A DNA stretch of 57,457 nucleotides from Erythrobacter sp. (GTDB lineage: Bacteria > Pseudomonadota > Alphaproteobacteria > Sphingomonadales > Sphingomonadaceae): contig NZ_JAMNXL010000003.1 of the NCBI RefSeq assembly GCF_023653175.1, positions 1 through 57,457 of the forward strand, given 5' to 3'. The translations under genes and the position numbers were made by a program. Under the pieces are notes generated by a model. It was not told where the DNA came from. It saw only the letters and a list, made by a program, of their open reading frames with translations, and did not search any database. Shown here piece by piece: positions 17,690 to 31,812 of this stretch. Every line of letters begins with the position of its first letter. The stretch's first letter is position 1.

Positions 17690-18943
17690 ATGACCCGCGT
17701 CCTCCACGTCCTCGACCATTCGCTGCCGCTCCACAGCGGCTACACCTTCCGCACGCGCGCCATTCTGAAAGCGCAGGAGGGCCATGGGCTGGAGGTGCGC
17801 GGGATCACCGGGCAGCGGCACAATCTCGAGGCGGCCGTGACAGGCCGGTGCGAGGAAGCCGATGGGCTCATCTTCCACCGCACCCCCGGCACGCCCTCCG
17901 GCCCGGCACCCTTGCGCGAACTGGGCGAGATCGAGGCGCTGACCGCCGCGATTATCGGCCTCGCCGACGAATGGCGCCCCGACATCATCCACGCCCATTC
18001 GCCTGCCTTGTGCGGCGCGGCCGCGATGCGTGCCGCGCGGGCGCTGGGCGTGCCTTTCGTCTACGAGATCCGCGCCTTCTGGGAGGATGCCGCGGTCGGC
18101 AACCTGTCGGGCACCGAGGGCAACCTCAAATACCGGCTGACCCGTGCGCTCGAGACCAGCGTGGCGCGCGCGGCGGACGCGCTGTTCACCATCTGCCACG
18201 GATTGAAGGACGATCTGGCGTCGCGCGGCATTCCGGAGGCGCGCATCAATGTCATGCCCAACGGGGTCGACCTCGGCCTGTTCGGCGATCCGCTCCCGCG
18301 TGACGAGGCGCTGGCGGGCGAACTCGGCATCGCGCCGCAAGCGCCGGTGATCGGTTATATCGGCAGCTTCTATGCCTATGAGGGAGTCGACGATCTGATC
18401 GCCGCCATGCCGCTGCTCCGCCAATCGCACCCGGATGCGCGCCTGCTGCTGGTGGGGGCAGGGCCGATGGACGCAAGCTGGCGCGCCGCCGCCGCCGCGC
18501 TGCCCGAGCCTGCGGCCGTGATCTTCACCGGCCGCGTGCCGCACACCGCGGTGGAGCGCTACTATTCGCTGGTCGACGTGCTCGCCTATCCGAGGAAAGC
18601 GCAGCGCCTCACCGATCTGGTCACGCCCTTGAAGCCCCTGGAAGCCATGGCCCAGCGCCGCTTGGTCGCGGCATCAAGCGTCGGCGGGCACCGCGAGCTG
18701 ATCGAGGACGGGGTGACGGGCACGCTCTTTGCTCCCGACGATCCCGCCACCTGCGCCGCCGCGCTCGCCCGCCTGCTCGACAATCGCGGCGAATGGGAGG
18801 CGATGAAGGCGCGCGCGGTCGATCACGTGCGCACCCGCCACGACTGGGCCGGGAACGCGCGGCATTATCTCTCTGTTTACCATCTCTTGCTAGCCCATGG
18901 TGATACTGACGGCGCGCCGCGCGCTGTCGCACGCATGGGGTAG
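17690..18943 (+). CDS. Exosortase A-system-associated glycosyltransferase family 4
   Basis: MTRVLHVLDHSLPLHSGYTFRTRAILKAQEGHGLEVRGITGQRH...NVMPNGVDLGLF...VLAYPRKAQRLTDLVTPLKPLEAMAQRRLVAASSVGGHRELIEDGVTG. Confidence 0.88.
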   Translation: MTRVLHVLDHSLPLHSGYTFRTRAILKAQEGHGLEVRGITGQRHNLEAAVTGRCEEADGLIFHRTPGTPSGPAPLRELGEIEALTAAIIGLADEWRPDIIHAHSPALCGAAAMRAARALGVPFVYEIRAFWEDAAVGNLSGTEGNLKYRLTRALETSVARAADALFTICHGLKDDLASRGIPEARINVMPNGVDLGLFGDPLPRDEALAGELGIAPQAPVIGYIGSFYAYEGVDDLIAAMPLLRQSHPDARLLLVGAGPMDASWRAAAAALPEPAAVIFTGRVPHTAVERYYSLVDVLAYPRKAQRLTDLVTPLKPLEAMAQRRLVAASSVGGHRELIEDGVTGTLFAPDDPATCAAALARLLDNRGEWEAMKARAVDHVRTRHDWAGNARHYLSVYHLLLAHGDTDGAPRAVARMG

Positions 18944-18950
18944 TTGTCGC

Positions 18951-19925
18951 ATGGCAAAGGGGCGCAAGGGCAAGTCGGAGCAGGGCAAGCGCAAGACGAG
19001 CTTGCCGCGTCCGGCCCGCATGCCGCTCGCCGCGCACCGGGCCTTCGCGCCGCTGCTGGGCCTGTGGGGCCTGCTGCTCGGCGCGGGCATGGTCCTGGTG
19101 CTGCCGACCGCGATGGTCGAGCAGATGCTCCGCGGCACGCTGATCGGTACCTGGCCCGCCGCGCAGTCGGCGCTCGCCTGGATTGTCGGCGGTCTGCTCG
19201 GAGGGCTGTTGTTCGCCTTCGCCGCCTATCACCATGTCGGCGCGCGCCGCGGCGTGCGCAGTCCCTCGGTGGCCGAAATGGCCGCGCGCCGGGTGACCCC
19301 GATCAATCCCGCGCGCGACTTGGGCTCGCTGCGGCTCGACGATCCGGTCGAGACCATGCCCTTCACCACGCCCGCATGGCGCGATGCCGAAATCGGCGAT
19401 CCGCTGCCAGCGCCTGAGCCCGCTCCTGCGCCCGAGCCGCGCGAGCTCGATCTGGCCGATTTTGCCGAACTGTCCGGCCGCAACGCGGTGTGGGTCGAGG
19501 AGGCGGCGCCTGCCGCGCCCGCCGTGTCCCGACCCGCGCCCGCGCCGGTCGACCCCGCGCCCGCTGATCCGGTCGCAGCTATCGGCGCCCGAACCGCGCG
19601 CGCGGCCACGGCTGGCTTGCCCGTCCCGGGCACCGCCGCGCTTGCTCGCCTGCGCGCCGTGCCGGCCAGCGAATTGAGCCTCGCCGAGATGGTCGAACGC
19701 TTTGCCGCCGCGCTCCACGAGGTGCGCGAGACCGCGCCCGGCCGTAGTCTCGGGCCCGGCGATCTGGCCGCGCGCGAGGCGGCGCTGGGCGAGGCCCTCA
19801 AGGCGCTCGAGGCACTGAGCGGCAAGGGCCGTCCCGCGCCGCGCCTGCCGCGCCGCGACGAACCGCTCCACGCTGCGCGCGCCCGCTTCCAGTCGCACTA
19901 CGAGCGCGCCCGCGGGGCGGCCTGA
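18951..19925 (+). CDS. Hypothetical two-TM protein with Pro/Ala-rich C-terminal region
   Basis: MAKGRKGKSEQGKRKTSLPRPARMPLAAHRAFAPLLGLWGLLLGAGMVLVLP...; no confident family. Confidence 0.6.
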   Translation: MAKGRKGKSEQGKRKTSLPRPARMPLAAHRAFAPLLGLWGLLLGAGMVLVLPTAMVEQMLRGTLIGTWPAAQSALAWIVGGLLGGLLFAFAAYHHVGARRGVRSPSVAEMAARRVTPINPARDLGSLRLDDPVETMPFTTPAWRDAEIGDPLPAPEPAPAPEPRELDLADFAELSGRNAVWVEEAAPAAPAVSRPAPAPVDPAPADPVAAIGARTARAATAGLPVPGTAALARLRAVPASELSLAEMVERFAAALHEVRETAPGRSLGPGDLAAREAALGEALKALEALSGKGRPAPRLPRRDEPLHAARARFQSHYERARGAA

Positions 19926-20133
19926 GGTCGGGCCCGGGATGGGCTACATCGGCGCAAAAGCTGCAACCGACTGGGCCGGAACCTGCATGCCGCGCAATCA
20001 ACCTAAAGTCTGAATAGGTCTGCGAGAAATATTACTTCGCGCGACACCCTTGCCAAACCCGCTTCCTGTCGGCATGAGAGCCCCGAAAACGGGCAATGGC
20101 CACCCCGGGCGGGGGGCTGCGCCCGATAGACCT

Positions 20134-20191
20134 GCCAGAGGCGTGTTCCTTTGCATGAGCGATCATGCGAGTGAGGTTCGCGCCTCTCGGC
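20134..20191 (+). promoter_or_regulatory. Nested stem-loop in the gltB 5' leader
   Basis: Outer stem GCC-AGAGGCG (20134-20143)/CGCCTCT-c-GGC (20181-20191); inner perfect hairpin GCATGA-gcga-TCATGC (20153-20168); ends 24 nt before the gltB ATG. Confidence 0.55.
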
Positions 20192-20214
20192 ATCTGACAG
20201 ATCGGATTTGACGC

Positions 20215-24855
<4,641 letters not shown>

Positions 24856-24877
24856 TTTTCAGGAACGAGACAATACA

Positions 24878-26314
24878 ATGGGCAAGGAAACCGGATTTCT
24901 CGAGCTGGACCGCCGCGAGCGGGATTATCTAGATCCCCAGGAACGGCTGAAGAACTACCGCGAATTCGTCATCCAGCCGGATGATGCCACGCTGACGGGG
25001 CAGGCCTCGCGCTGCATGAATTGCGGCATTCCCTATTGCCACAACGGCTGTCCGGTGAACAACATGATCCCGGACTGGAACCACCTCGTCTACGAGGCGG
25101 ACTGGAAGCGTGCGCTCGACAACCTCCATTCCACCAACAATTTCCCCGAGTTTACCGGCCGCATCTGCCCAGCGCCCTGCGAGGCGGCGTGCACGCTCAA
25201 CATCATCGACCAGCCGGTGACCATCAAGTCGATCGAATGCGCGATCGTCGACCGCGGGTGGAAGGAAGGCTGGGTCAAGCCGCAGATCCCCGCCCAGAAG
25301 ACTGGCAAGTCGGTCGCGGTCGTCGGTTCGGGCCCGGCGGGCCTTGCCTGCGCGCAGCAGCTCGCGCGTGCCGGGCACAGCGTCACGGTGTTCGAGAAGT
25401 CGGACCGCGTCGGCGGCCTGCTCCGCTACGGCATTCCCGACTTCAAGATGGAAAAGCACCTCATCAACCGCCGCGCCCAGCAAATGGAAGCCGAAGGGGT
25501 GACGTTCAAAACCTCCAAGGAGGTCGGCGTCGACATCTCGTTCGCCAGCCTGAAGGAGAATTTCGACGCGGTGGTGCTGGCGGGCGGCGCGGAAGATGCG
25601 CGCGCGCTGGCGATCCCCGGCGCGGAAATGCCCGGCGTGCGGCTCGCGATGGAATTCCTCACCCAGCAGAACAAGCGCGTCGCGGGCGACGATGAATTGC
25701 GCGCTGCCCCGCGCGGCAGCCTGACTGCGACCGGCAAGCACGTGGTCGTGCTAGGCGGCGGGGACACCGGGAGCGACTGTGTCGGCACCTCGAACCGGCA
25801 GGGCGCTTTGAGTGTCACCCAGCTCGAGATCATGCCCAAGCCGCCGGAAAAGGAAGACAAGGCGCTGACCTGGCCCGATTGGCCGATGAAGCTGCGCACC
25901 TCCTCCAGCCACCAGGAGGGCGTCGAGCGCGACTGGGCGGTGCTTGCCAAGCGCGTGATCGGTGACGGCGAGAAGGTCACCGGGCTCGAATGCGTGCGCG
26001 TCGAGTGGGTAGACCGGCAGATGCAGGAAATCGCCGGCAGCGAATTCACCATCCCGGCCGACCTGATCCTGTTGGCGATGGGCTTCGTCGGCCCGCGCAA
26101 GGCCGGACTGCTCGAACAGGCGGGCGTCACGCTCGACCCGCGCGGCAATGTCGCGGCAGACACGAACAGCTATGCGACCAGCGAGCCCAATGTGTTCGCC
26201 TGCGGCGACATGCGGCGCGGGCAGAGCCTGGTCGTCTGGGCGATCCGCGAGGGCCGTCAGGCCGCACGCGCGGTCGACGAGGCGCTGATGGGGGTCTCCG
26301 AACTCCCGCGCTGA
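24878..26314 (+). CDS. gltD: Glutamate synthase small subunit
   Basis: [30 protein letters not shown]..., [71 protein letters not shown]. Confidence 0.97.
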   Translation: MGKETGFLELDRRERDYLDPQERLKNYREFVIQPDDATLTGQASRCMNCGIPYCHNGCPVNNMIPDWNHLVYEADWKRALDNLHSTNNFPEFTGRICPAPCEAACTLNIIDQPVTIKSIECAIVDRGWKEGWVKPQIPAQKTGKSVAVVGSGPAGLACAQQLARAGHSVTVFEKSDRVGGLLRYGIPDFKMEKHLINRRAQQMEAEGVTFKTSKEVGVDISFASLKENFDAVVLAGGAEDARALAIPGAEMPGVRLAMEFLTQQNKRVAGDDELRAAPRGSLTATGKHVVVLGGGDTGSDCVGTSNRQGALSVTQLEIMPKPPEKEDKALTWPDWPMKLRTSSSHQEGVERDWAVLAKRVIGDGEKVTGLECVRVEWVDRQMQEIAGSEFTIPADLILLAMGFVGPRKAGLLEQAGVTLDPRGNVAADTNSYATSEPNVFACGDMRRGQSLVVWAIREGRQAARAVDEALMGVSELPR

Positions 26315-26367
26315 GGCAGGCAGGCGCGCCTGATCCGCCGCGCGCCCGCCCCCCGCCGCGCGCGCGG

Positions 26368-28146
26368 TCAGGAGGGCTTGAACTTCTGCTTGTGCCCGGG
26401 CTTCTTGGCGTAGGCGGGCTTGCCCGGATTGGGGCCGCTGCCCGGCTTGACGAACCCGCGCTGCGGCGGCTTGGCCTTGACGAAGGCATTGTCGGCGCCG
26501 CTGCGCGAGGGGCGGCGCTGGCGGTTGCTGCGCGCCGCTTCGCGCGGGCCGGCGTCCGAGCGTTCGATCCGCACCGACTCCTCGTCGCCCTCGCCCTCGC
26601 CGGTGCGCGCGGCTGTGGCGGCATACTTGTCGGCGAGTGCACGCGGAATCTGGAAATAGGTCTCGGCCTGCCCGATGCGGATTGCGCCGATCTCCCCGCG
26701 CGTCACGTGCCCGCGGCGGCAGATCAGCGGCAGCAGCCAGCGCGGGTCGGCGCCGTCGCTGCGGCCGATCTCCATCCGGAACCACACCGTGTCCTCGAAA
26801 CCGGGACGATGGCGCTCCTTCTGCGCCTCGCGGCTGTTGGCGACGATCTCCTCGGGCTCGGGCATCCGCGCGCGGTGGGCGTGGACAAGCATCGCGGCGA
26901 TGTCTTCGGGCGAGCGCTCGGCGAGCAGGCGCTGGGCGAGCTCGCGGTCGGCCTCGTCGAACTCGGTGGGCGCGAGGAGCTTGCCGAGCAGGCGCTCGCG
27001 GTCGCGCTGCGCGATCATCTCGCGGTCGGGCACGTCCTGCCACTCGGCATTGATACCGGCGCGGCCGAGCATCGCCTCGACCCGGCGGCGGGCGGAGAAG
27101 GGCACGATCAGCACCGCCACCCCCTTGCGCCCGGCACGCCCTGTGCGGCCCGAACGGTGCTGGAGCGTTTCGGCGTCGCGCGGCAGCTCGACATGGACGA
27201 CGAGGCTCAGCCCCGGCAGGTCGATCCCGCGCGCGGCAACATCGGTCGCCACGCAAACGCGGGCGCGGCCATCGCGCAGCGCCTGCAGCGCCTGATTGCG
27301 CTCGCCCTGCGAATGCTCGCCCGACAGCGCCACGACTGCAAAGCCGCGCTCCTGCAAGGTCGCGTGGAGGTGGCGCACCTTTTCACGCGTGGCGCAGAAC
27401 AGGATCGCGGTTTCCGCCTCGTGGAAGCGCAGCAGGTTGACCACCGCGTTCTCGACCTCGGGCGGGGAGACGGTGACCGCCTGATAGGCGATGTCGCCAT
27501 GCCCGCGGCCGCCTTCGCTGATCGTGGCGATGCGCAGCGCGTCGGTCTGGTAGCGCCGCGCGAGCGCCTCGATTGGGCGCGGCATGGTGGCCGAGAACAG
27601 CAGGGTGCGGCGGGTGTCCGGGGTGCCGTCGAGGATCGCTTCCAGTTCTTCGCGAAAGCCCATGTCGAGCATCTCGTCGGCTTCATCGAGCACCGCGACG
27701 GCGAGGCCGGAGAGGTTCAATGCCCCGCGCTCGAAATGGTCGCGCAGGCGGCCGGGCGTGCCAACCACGATCGCCGGGCCCGAGTTCAGCACCTTGCGTT
27801 CGGCCGAGGGGTTCATGCCGCCCACGCAAGTGGCCACGCGCGCGCCGGTGCGCTGGTAGAGCCATTCGAGCTCGCGGCTGACCTGCAGTGCCAGCTCGCG
27901 GGTCGGGGTGATGACCAGCGCCAGCGGGGCTTGGACAAAGCCGATCCGCTCCTCGCCGCCCAGCAGCTCGGGCGCCATCGCGAGACCGAAGGCGACCGTC
28001 TTGCCCGAGCCGGTCTGCGCCGAGACGACAAGGTCGCGCCCCGCCGCTTCAGGCTCGAGCACAGCGGCCTGCACGCTGGTTGCGGCCTCGTAGCCGCGTT
28101 CTTGCAGCGCGGCGGCGAGGGAGGCGGGAAGGGTGGGGAATGTCAT
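26368..28146 (-). CDS. DEAD/DEAH-box ATP-dependent RNA helicase with DbpA-type C-terminal region
   Basis: MTFPTLPASLAAALQERGYEAATSVQAAVLEPEAAGRDLVVSAQTGSGKTVAFGLA...VLDEADEMLDMGF...SATMP; Arg/Lys-rich tail. Start ATG 28146 rather than 28323. Confidence 0.9.
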   Translation of the reverse strand: MTFPTLPASLAAALQERGYEAATSVQAAVLEPEAAGRDLVVSAQTGSGKTVAFGLAMAPELLGGEERIGFVQAPLALVITPTRELALQVSRELEWLYQRTGARVATCVGGMNPSAERKVLNSGPAIVVGTPGRLRDHFERGALNLSGLAVAVLDEADEMLDMGFREELEAILDGTPDTRRTLLFSATMPRPIEALARRYQTDALRIATISEGGRGHGDIAYQAVTVSPPEVENAVVNLLRFHEAETAILFCATREKVRHLHATLQERGFAVVALSGEHSQGERNQALQALRDGRARVCVATDVAARGIDLPGLSLVVHVELPRDAETLQHRSGRTGRAGRKGVAVLIVPFSARRRVEAMLGRAGINAEWQDVPDREMIAQRDRERLLGKLLAPTEFDEADRELAQRLLAERSPEDIAAMLVHAHRARMPEPEEIVANSREAQKERHRPGFEDTVWFRMEIGRSDGADPRWLLPLICRRGHVTRGEIGAIRIGQAETYFQIPRALADKYAATAARTGEGEGDEESVRIERSDAGPREAARSNRQRRPSRSGADNAFVKAKPPQRGFVKPGSGPNPGKPAYAKKPGHKQKFKPS

Positions 28147-28376
28147 GGGGAGGGGGCTTTTCTTGGAAGCGGAACGCCCTCCGCACGGGGGCGCGGGATC
28201 GGGCGGATTGCCGGGGGGTGAGGGGCCATTGCGGACGTCACCCCGCAGGAACAAGCGCGCCCATAGCGACAAAAGCGGCTCTTGGCCTGTCAAAAGTGAT
28301 GCGCGCCGGAAATGAATGCGCACACGGGGGGCGGGCCGAGCGCGAGGGGGAGGGAGGATTGCCGCCGCGCGGCGCG

Positions 28377-28682
28377 CTAGCCGAGGCGGTTCGGCGTCGG
28401 ATCGCCGCGCTCGATGATCAGCTGTTTGCGCGCCTCGGTCAGGCAGCCTGCATAGATCGCTTCGATCTCGCCCCGCGCGCGCCCGGTTCGCCCGGCGAGG
28501 AGGGTGATCAGGCCATCTGCATCACGCAGCGCAACCTCCTCCACCAGCGCGGCCTCGTCGATCCCGAGGGCGCGGGCCAGCAGGCGGGTTGCCCGCACCC
28601 GCTGCCGGAAATCGAAGTCCATGAGCCGCGCGGACTCGAACTCCTCCTTCTTGCGCATCGCCTTGCCGAGGTCGAACACCAT
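28377..28682 (-). CDS. Hypothetical protein, 101 aa
   Basis: MVFDLGKAMRKKEEFESARLMDFDFRQRVRATRLLARALGIDEAALVEEVALRDADGLITLLAGRTGRARGEIEAIYAGCLTEARKQLIIERGDPTPNRLG; start chosen at the internal ATG. Confidence 0.55.
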   Translation of the reverse strand: MVFDLGKAMRKKEEFESARLMDFDFRQRVRATRLLARALGIDEAALVEEVALRDADGLITLLAGRTGRARGEIEAIYAGCLTEARKQLIIERGDPTPNRLG

Positions 28683-28781
28683 GCAGCGCAATATAGGGGG
28701 TGCCCGCGCAGGCTCAATTGTGCGGAGCGCAGTGCGAGCGAAAAAGTGACGCGCCCGCGCCAGGCCTTGCCCCGTCTCCAC

Positions 28782-28799
28782 TACTGTATTAATGCAGTA
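28782..28799. promoter_or_regulatory. 18-bp near-perfect palindrome, candidate operator
   Basis: TACTGTATTAATGCAGTA, one mismatch, 23 bp upstream of the ATG of the next gene. Confidence 0.5.
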
Positions 28800-28822
28800 A
28801 CGCACCAAGAGGGGGAACAGGC

Positions 28823-29707
28823 ATGAGACTTCTGAAGGCACTCGCCGGGATCGCAGCGCTGCTTGCGGCGCCCGTGCTGGCCGATGACGCATCGGGGGCG
28901 CAAGGCCCGTCCGATCGCGCATCCGAGCCTGTGCAGGTCATGATCCTGGGGACGTATCATTTCGCCAATCCCGGGCGTGATGTGGCCAACATGGAAGTCG
29001 ACGATGTCCTCGCGCCCAGGCGGCAGGCGGAGATTGCTGCATTGGTTGTCAGTCTTGCCGAATGGGCGCCCACCAGGATCTTGGTCGAGGACGAGGCTGA
29101 GCCGCCGACGCTCGCCTTGCCCGCCTTTGCTCAGGCGGACGCGCTGCTGGCGACATCGCGCAGCGAGAGCGTGCAGATCGGCTTTCGCCTCGCGCGGCAG
29201 CTCGGCCATCAGGCTGTCTATGGCTTTGACGAGCGAGGGGGGCAGGGCGAGCCCGATTACTTCCCGATCGGCAAGGTGCAAGCCTTCGCCGAGGCAAACG
29301 GGATGACGGATGATCTTGGGGCGATATTCGCCGAGGTCCAGGCCCTGTCGGCCGAGCAGCAGGAGCAACTGGCAAGGCAGTCGATCGCCGAATCGCTCTT
29401 CGTTCACAATGACGGCGCGGGTTTGGCACGGATGCACGACCGCGCCTATTACGCGATGCTCCGCTTCGGCAACGGCAAGGCGCAACCCGGCGCGGAGCTC
29501 AACGCTTACTGGTACATGCGCAACGCGAAGATGTTCGCCAAGATCGCCATGCTTGCGCAGCCGGGGGACCGGGTGCTCGTGATTGCGGGCAGCGGTCATG
29601 CCACGTGGCTGAGGCATTTCGCCGAGCACATGCCGGGCTTCGCGCTTGTCGAAGCGATGCCCTATCTCGAGCGTGCGGCGACACGTCTGCGCGCCGCTGC
29701 GCCCTAG
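28823..29707 (+). CDS. Secreted DUF5694-family (TraB/GumN-like) protein
   Basis: Signal peptide MRLLKALAGIAALLAAPVLAD; VMILGTYHFANPGRDVANMEVDDVLAPRRQAEIAALV...VLVIAGSGHATWLRHF. Confidence 0.75.
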   Translation: MRLLKALAGIAALLAAPVLADDASGAQGPSDRASEPVQVMILGTYHFANPGRDVANMEVDDVLAPRRQAEIAALVVSLAEWAPTRILVEDEAEPPTLALPAFAQADALLATSRSESVQIGFRLARQLGHQAVYGFDERGGQGEPDYFPIGKVQAFAEANGMTDDLGAIFAEVQALSAEQQEQLARQSIAESLFVHNDGAGLARMHDRAYYAMLRFGNGKAQPGAELNAYWYMRNAKMFAKIAMLAQPGDRVLVIAGSGHATWLRHFAEHMPGFALVEAMPYLERAATRLRAAAP

Positions 29708-30402
29708 CCCTCGTCAAACCCCACGAACCGCGCAGCCTCGTCGACGCGTCTGCGCAAGCTCACCACCGCGTTCGCCGGGAAGTCGGGATCGGGCCAGCCC
29801 AGCGCGACCGCTTTCATGATCACCTGATCCTCGGGGACGCCGGCGTGTTCGCGCACCACCGGGCTTTGCATGATGCCTTGCGAGTTGATCACGCAGCCCA
29901 GCCCCTTCGACCATGCGGCATTGACCAGCGCGGTCGTCACGGCGCCGCAATCGAAGGCGGTGTCGTCGCTGCCCGAAAGCTCGCGGTCATAGGTGACGAT
30001 CACGCAGACGGGCGCGTCGAACTGGCGGAAGCCGCGCAGCACCCAGTCCTGCCGGGCGTCCTTGTCGTCGCGGGCGATGCCCATTGCGCCGAACAGCTGC
30101 TTGGCGACTTCGACCTGCCGTTCGCGGTGGACGCCGGCGAAGGCCTCGCCGCGGCGGAATTCGCGGCTGTCGGGCTCGCCTGCGAGGATGCGTTCGGTGT
30201 TGCCGCGCCGGATGCGGTCCAATGGCTCGCCGGTGATGACGTGGAAGTGCCAGGGCTGGGTGTTCATCGAGGTCGGCGAGCGCATCGCCATCGCCAGAAT
30301 ATCCTCGATCAGCGCGCGCGGGACGGGCTTGTCGAGGTAGCCGCGAATGCTGCGCCGCCCGAGCACCACCTCGGCGTAAGTCTGGTCAGGCGTGCCGCCC
30401 AT
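29704..30402 (-). CDS. Nitroreductase family protein
   Basis: YAEVVLGRRSIRGYLDKPVPRALIEDILAMAMRSPTSMNTQPWHFHVITGEPLDRIR; DCGAVTTALVNAAWSKGLGC. Confidence 0.9.
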   Translation of the reverse strand: MGGTPDQTYAEVVLGRRSIRGYLDKPVPRALIEDILAMAMRSPTSMNTQPWHFHVITGEPLDRIRRGNTERILAGEPDSREFRRGEAFAGVHRERQVEVAKQLFGAMGIARDDKDARQDWVLRGFRQFDAPVCVIVTYDRELSGSDDTAFDCGAVTTALVNAAWSKGLGCVINSQGIMQSPVVREHAGVPEDQVIMKAVALGWPDPDFPANAVVSLRRRVDEAARFVGFDEG

Positions 30403-30464
30403 TTTCGCTCTCTCCCTTGCGTGTTGCCGCAGCGGCTAGCGCAAGGGAGAGGGCTTGCAAAGGG

Positions 30465-31502
30465 TCAGCGGCGTGCGACGACGACGCCGGCGATTTCGAA
30501 AGTCTCGCCGTTCGCGTTCTGTTGCGACCTTGCGTAGAACGTGAAGCCTGCTTCGCGGCCCTGTGGCCCGAAAAAGGCCCCGGAAAATTTCGAGACGATG
30601 TCCTGGATGCCGCCCGTAACGAAATTGCCCTCGAACAACTTGATCGCAGGCGTGCCCGCATTGGCGATCGTTCCGGTGCCGGCGGTGAGCGCGGGGAGCG
30701 CGGTGGTGGTCGCCGCGAGCGAGCCATCGGGGAGGATTTCGCGGCCCACCAGCTGGATCGACATGCTCACAGTGCCTGCCTGGCCGTTGACGGCAAGGGT
30801 CGCGGTACTGTCGGTCAGCGCGAAGGTTCCGAGGCGCTGGCCGAAACCAACCCGCGTGGCGGTGCCGAGGACGTTGAGCGAGGTGTAGGGCGTGGAAGCC
30901 GCGGGCAGGGTGTCGGCGGCAACCGTCGGCACGCCGTAGACGCACAGCCGGTCGGCGCGGTCCGAATCCGCGACGCCGACCGCCGCGATATCGGTCTGGA
31001 GGAGGGTGCGCAGGTATTCGGTGGCAAAGCCCGTCTGCTGCCCGTTCCGCAGCGCCAGTTCGAGCGAGCGGCCCGCCGTCACGCGGCGATAGAGCGTGGT
31101 GTTGGCAGGCGGGCTGGCGGCGAGATCGGCCGGCCCGAAGGTGAAGATGGTCTGCTGGGACGGGTTGGTCAGCTCTCCCTCGACAAAAGACCACGTGCTC
31201 GCCGCCGCGTCGAACCGCAATTGGGTGCGTTCGCCGAAGGGGATTTCGGAATCTGCCCTGAAGTTCGGGCTGAACTGGCGGCTGAAGCTGTAGAAGGCGC
31301 AGCCCGCCTCGAACTGCTGGTTGCCGGTCAGCTGCGCGATGGTGCTGTAGGTCGGTGTCGGGCTGGGTGAGGGTGTCGGAGTCCCGCCGCCGCCGCCACC
31401 ACCGCCGCCGGTCGGAGGCGCAGATCCGCCGCTGTCGCCGCCGCCACATGAGGCAAGCAGGGCACAGCCGATGACGAAGGCAAGACGACGCGACCAAAGC
31501 AT
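30465..31502 (-). CDS. Putative surface lipoprotein with poly-Gly/Pro-Thr linker and transferrin-binding-protein-like beta-barrel C-terminus
   Basis: Lipobox MLWSRRLAFVIGCALLASC|GGGDSGGSAPPTGGGGGGGGGTPTPSPSPTPT; C-terminal FSGAFFGPQGREAGFTFYARSQQNANGETFEIAGVVVARR resembles the TbpB-type barrel ending. Confidence 0.6.
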   Translation of the reverse strand: MLWSRRLAFVIGCALLASCGGGDSGGSAPPTGGGGGGGGGTPTPSPSPTPTYSTIAQLTGNQQFEAGCAFYSFSRQFSPNFRADSEIPFGERTQLRFDAAASTWSFVEGELTNPSQQTIFTFGPADLAASPPANTTLYRRVTAGRSLELALRNGQQTGFATEYLRTLLQTDIAAVGVADSDRADRLCVYGVPTVAADTLPAASTPYTSLNVLGTATRVGFGQRLGTFALTDSTATLAVNGQAGTVSMSIQLVGREILPDGSLAATTTALPALTAGTGTIANAGTPAIKLFEGNFVTGGIQDIVSKFSGAFFGPQGREAGFTFYARSQQNANGETFEIAGVVVARR

Positions 31503-31619
31503 GAAAAATCCCCTTCTGATTCGCCGCCAAGTCCAGCCGCGGCGCGGCCACATCTTATGCGACAGCCGCCCGGGCGCAACGGTTCCGCTCTGAAATCAGG
31601 GGGATTTCTGATTGCATGA

Positions 31620-31770
31620 CACCGCCATGCGGTGCCGCGCTAAGGGCCGAAAACCGCGCCTTGCCGGCCCGTGCCAAGGCATCCTGTGAGGTTACGGGCA
31701 GGTGCGAGAAAGCGGGGCACCGTTGCCCTTGCGACGCACCGCCTAAAGGCTGCGTCGCCCAGGCTGCGTC
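31620..31770. other. Orphan multi-hairpin intergenic region, candidate structured RNA or repeat element
   Basis: Hairpins CACCGC-cat-GCGGTG (31620-31634), GCCTTG-N11-CAAGGC (31658-31680), GGGCA-ccgt-TGCCC (31715-31728), GCGACGCA-cc-GCCTaaAGGC-TGCGTCGC (31731-31758); direct repeat AGGCTGCGTC at 31747-31756 and 31761-31770. Confidence 0.4.
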
Positions 31771-31812
31771 AGGGCCGATCCCGGTCAGCATGCGCGGCGC
31801 GGGTCATGGCGA

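Noticed and set aside
25990-28221. 743-aa plus-strand ORF overlapping gltD and antisense to the DEAD-box helicase
   Set aside because: Out-of-frame/antisense read-through in GC-rich DNA; helicase motifs on the minus strand are definitive.
31380-31430. CCG/CCA-rich run that could look like a microsatellite or CRISPR-like repeat
   Set aside because: Encodes the poly-Gly stalk of the lipoprotein; no spacer structure.
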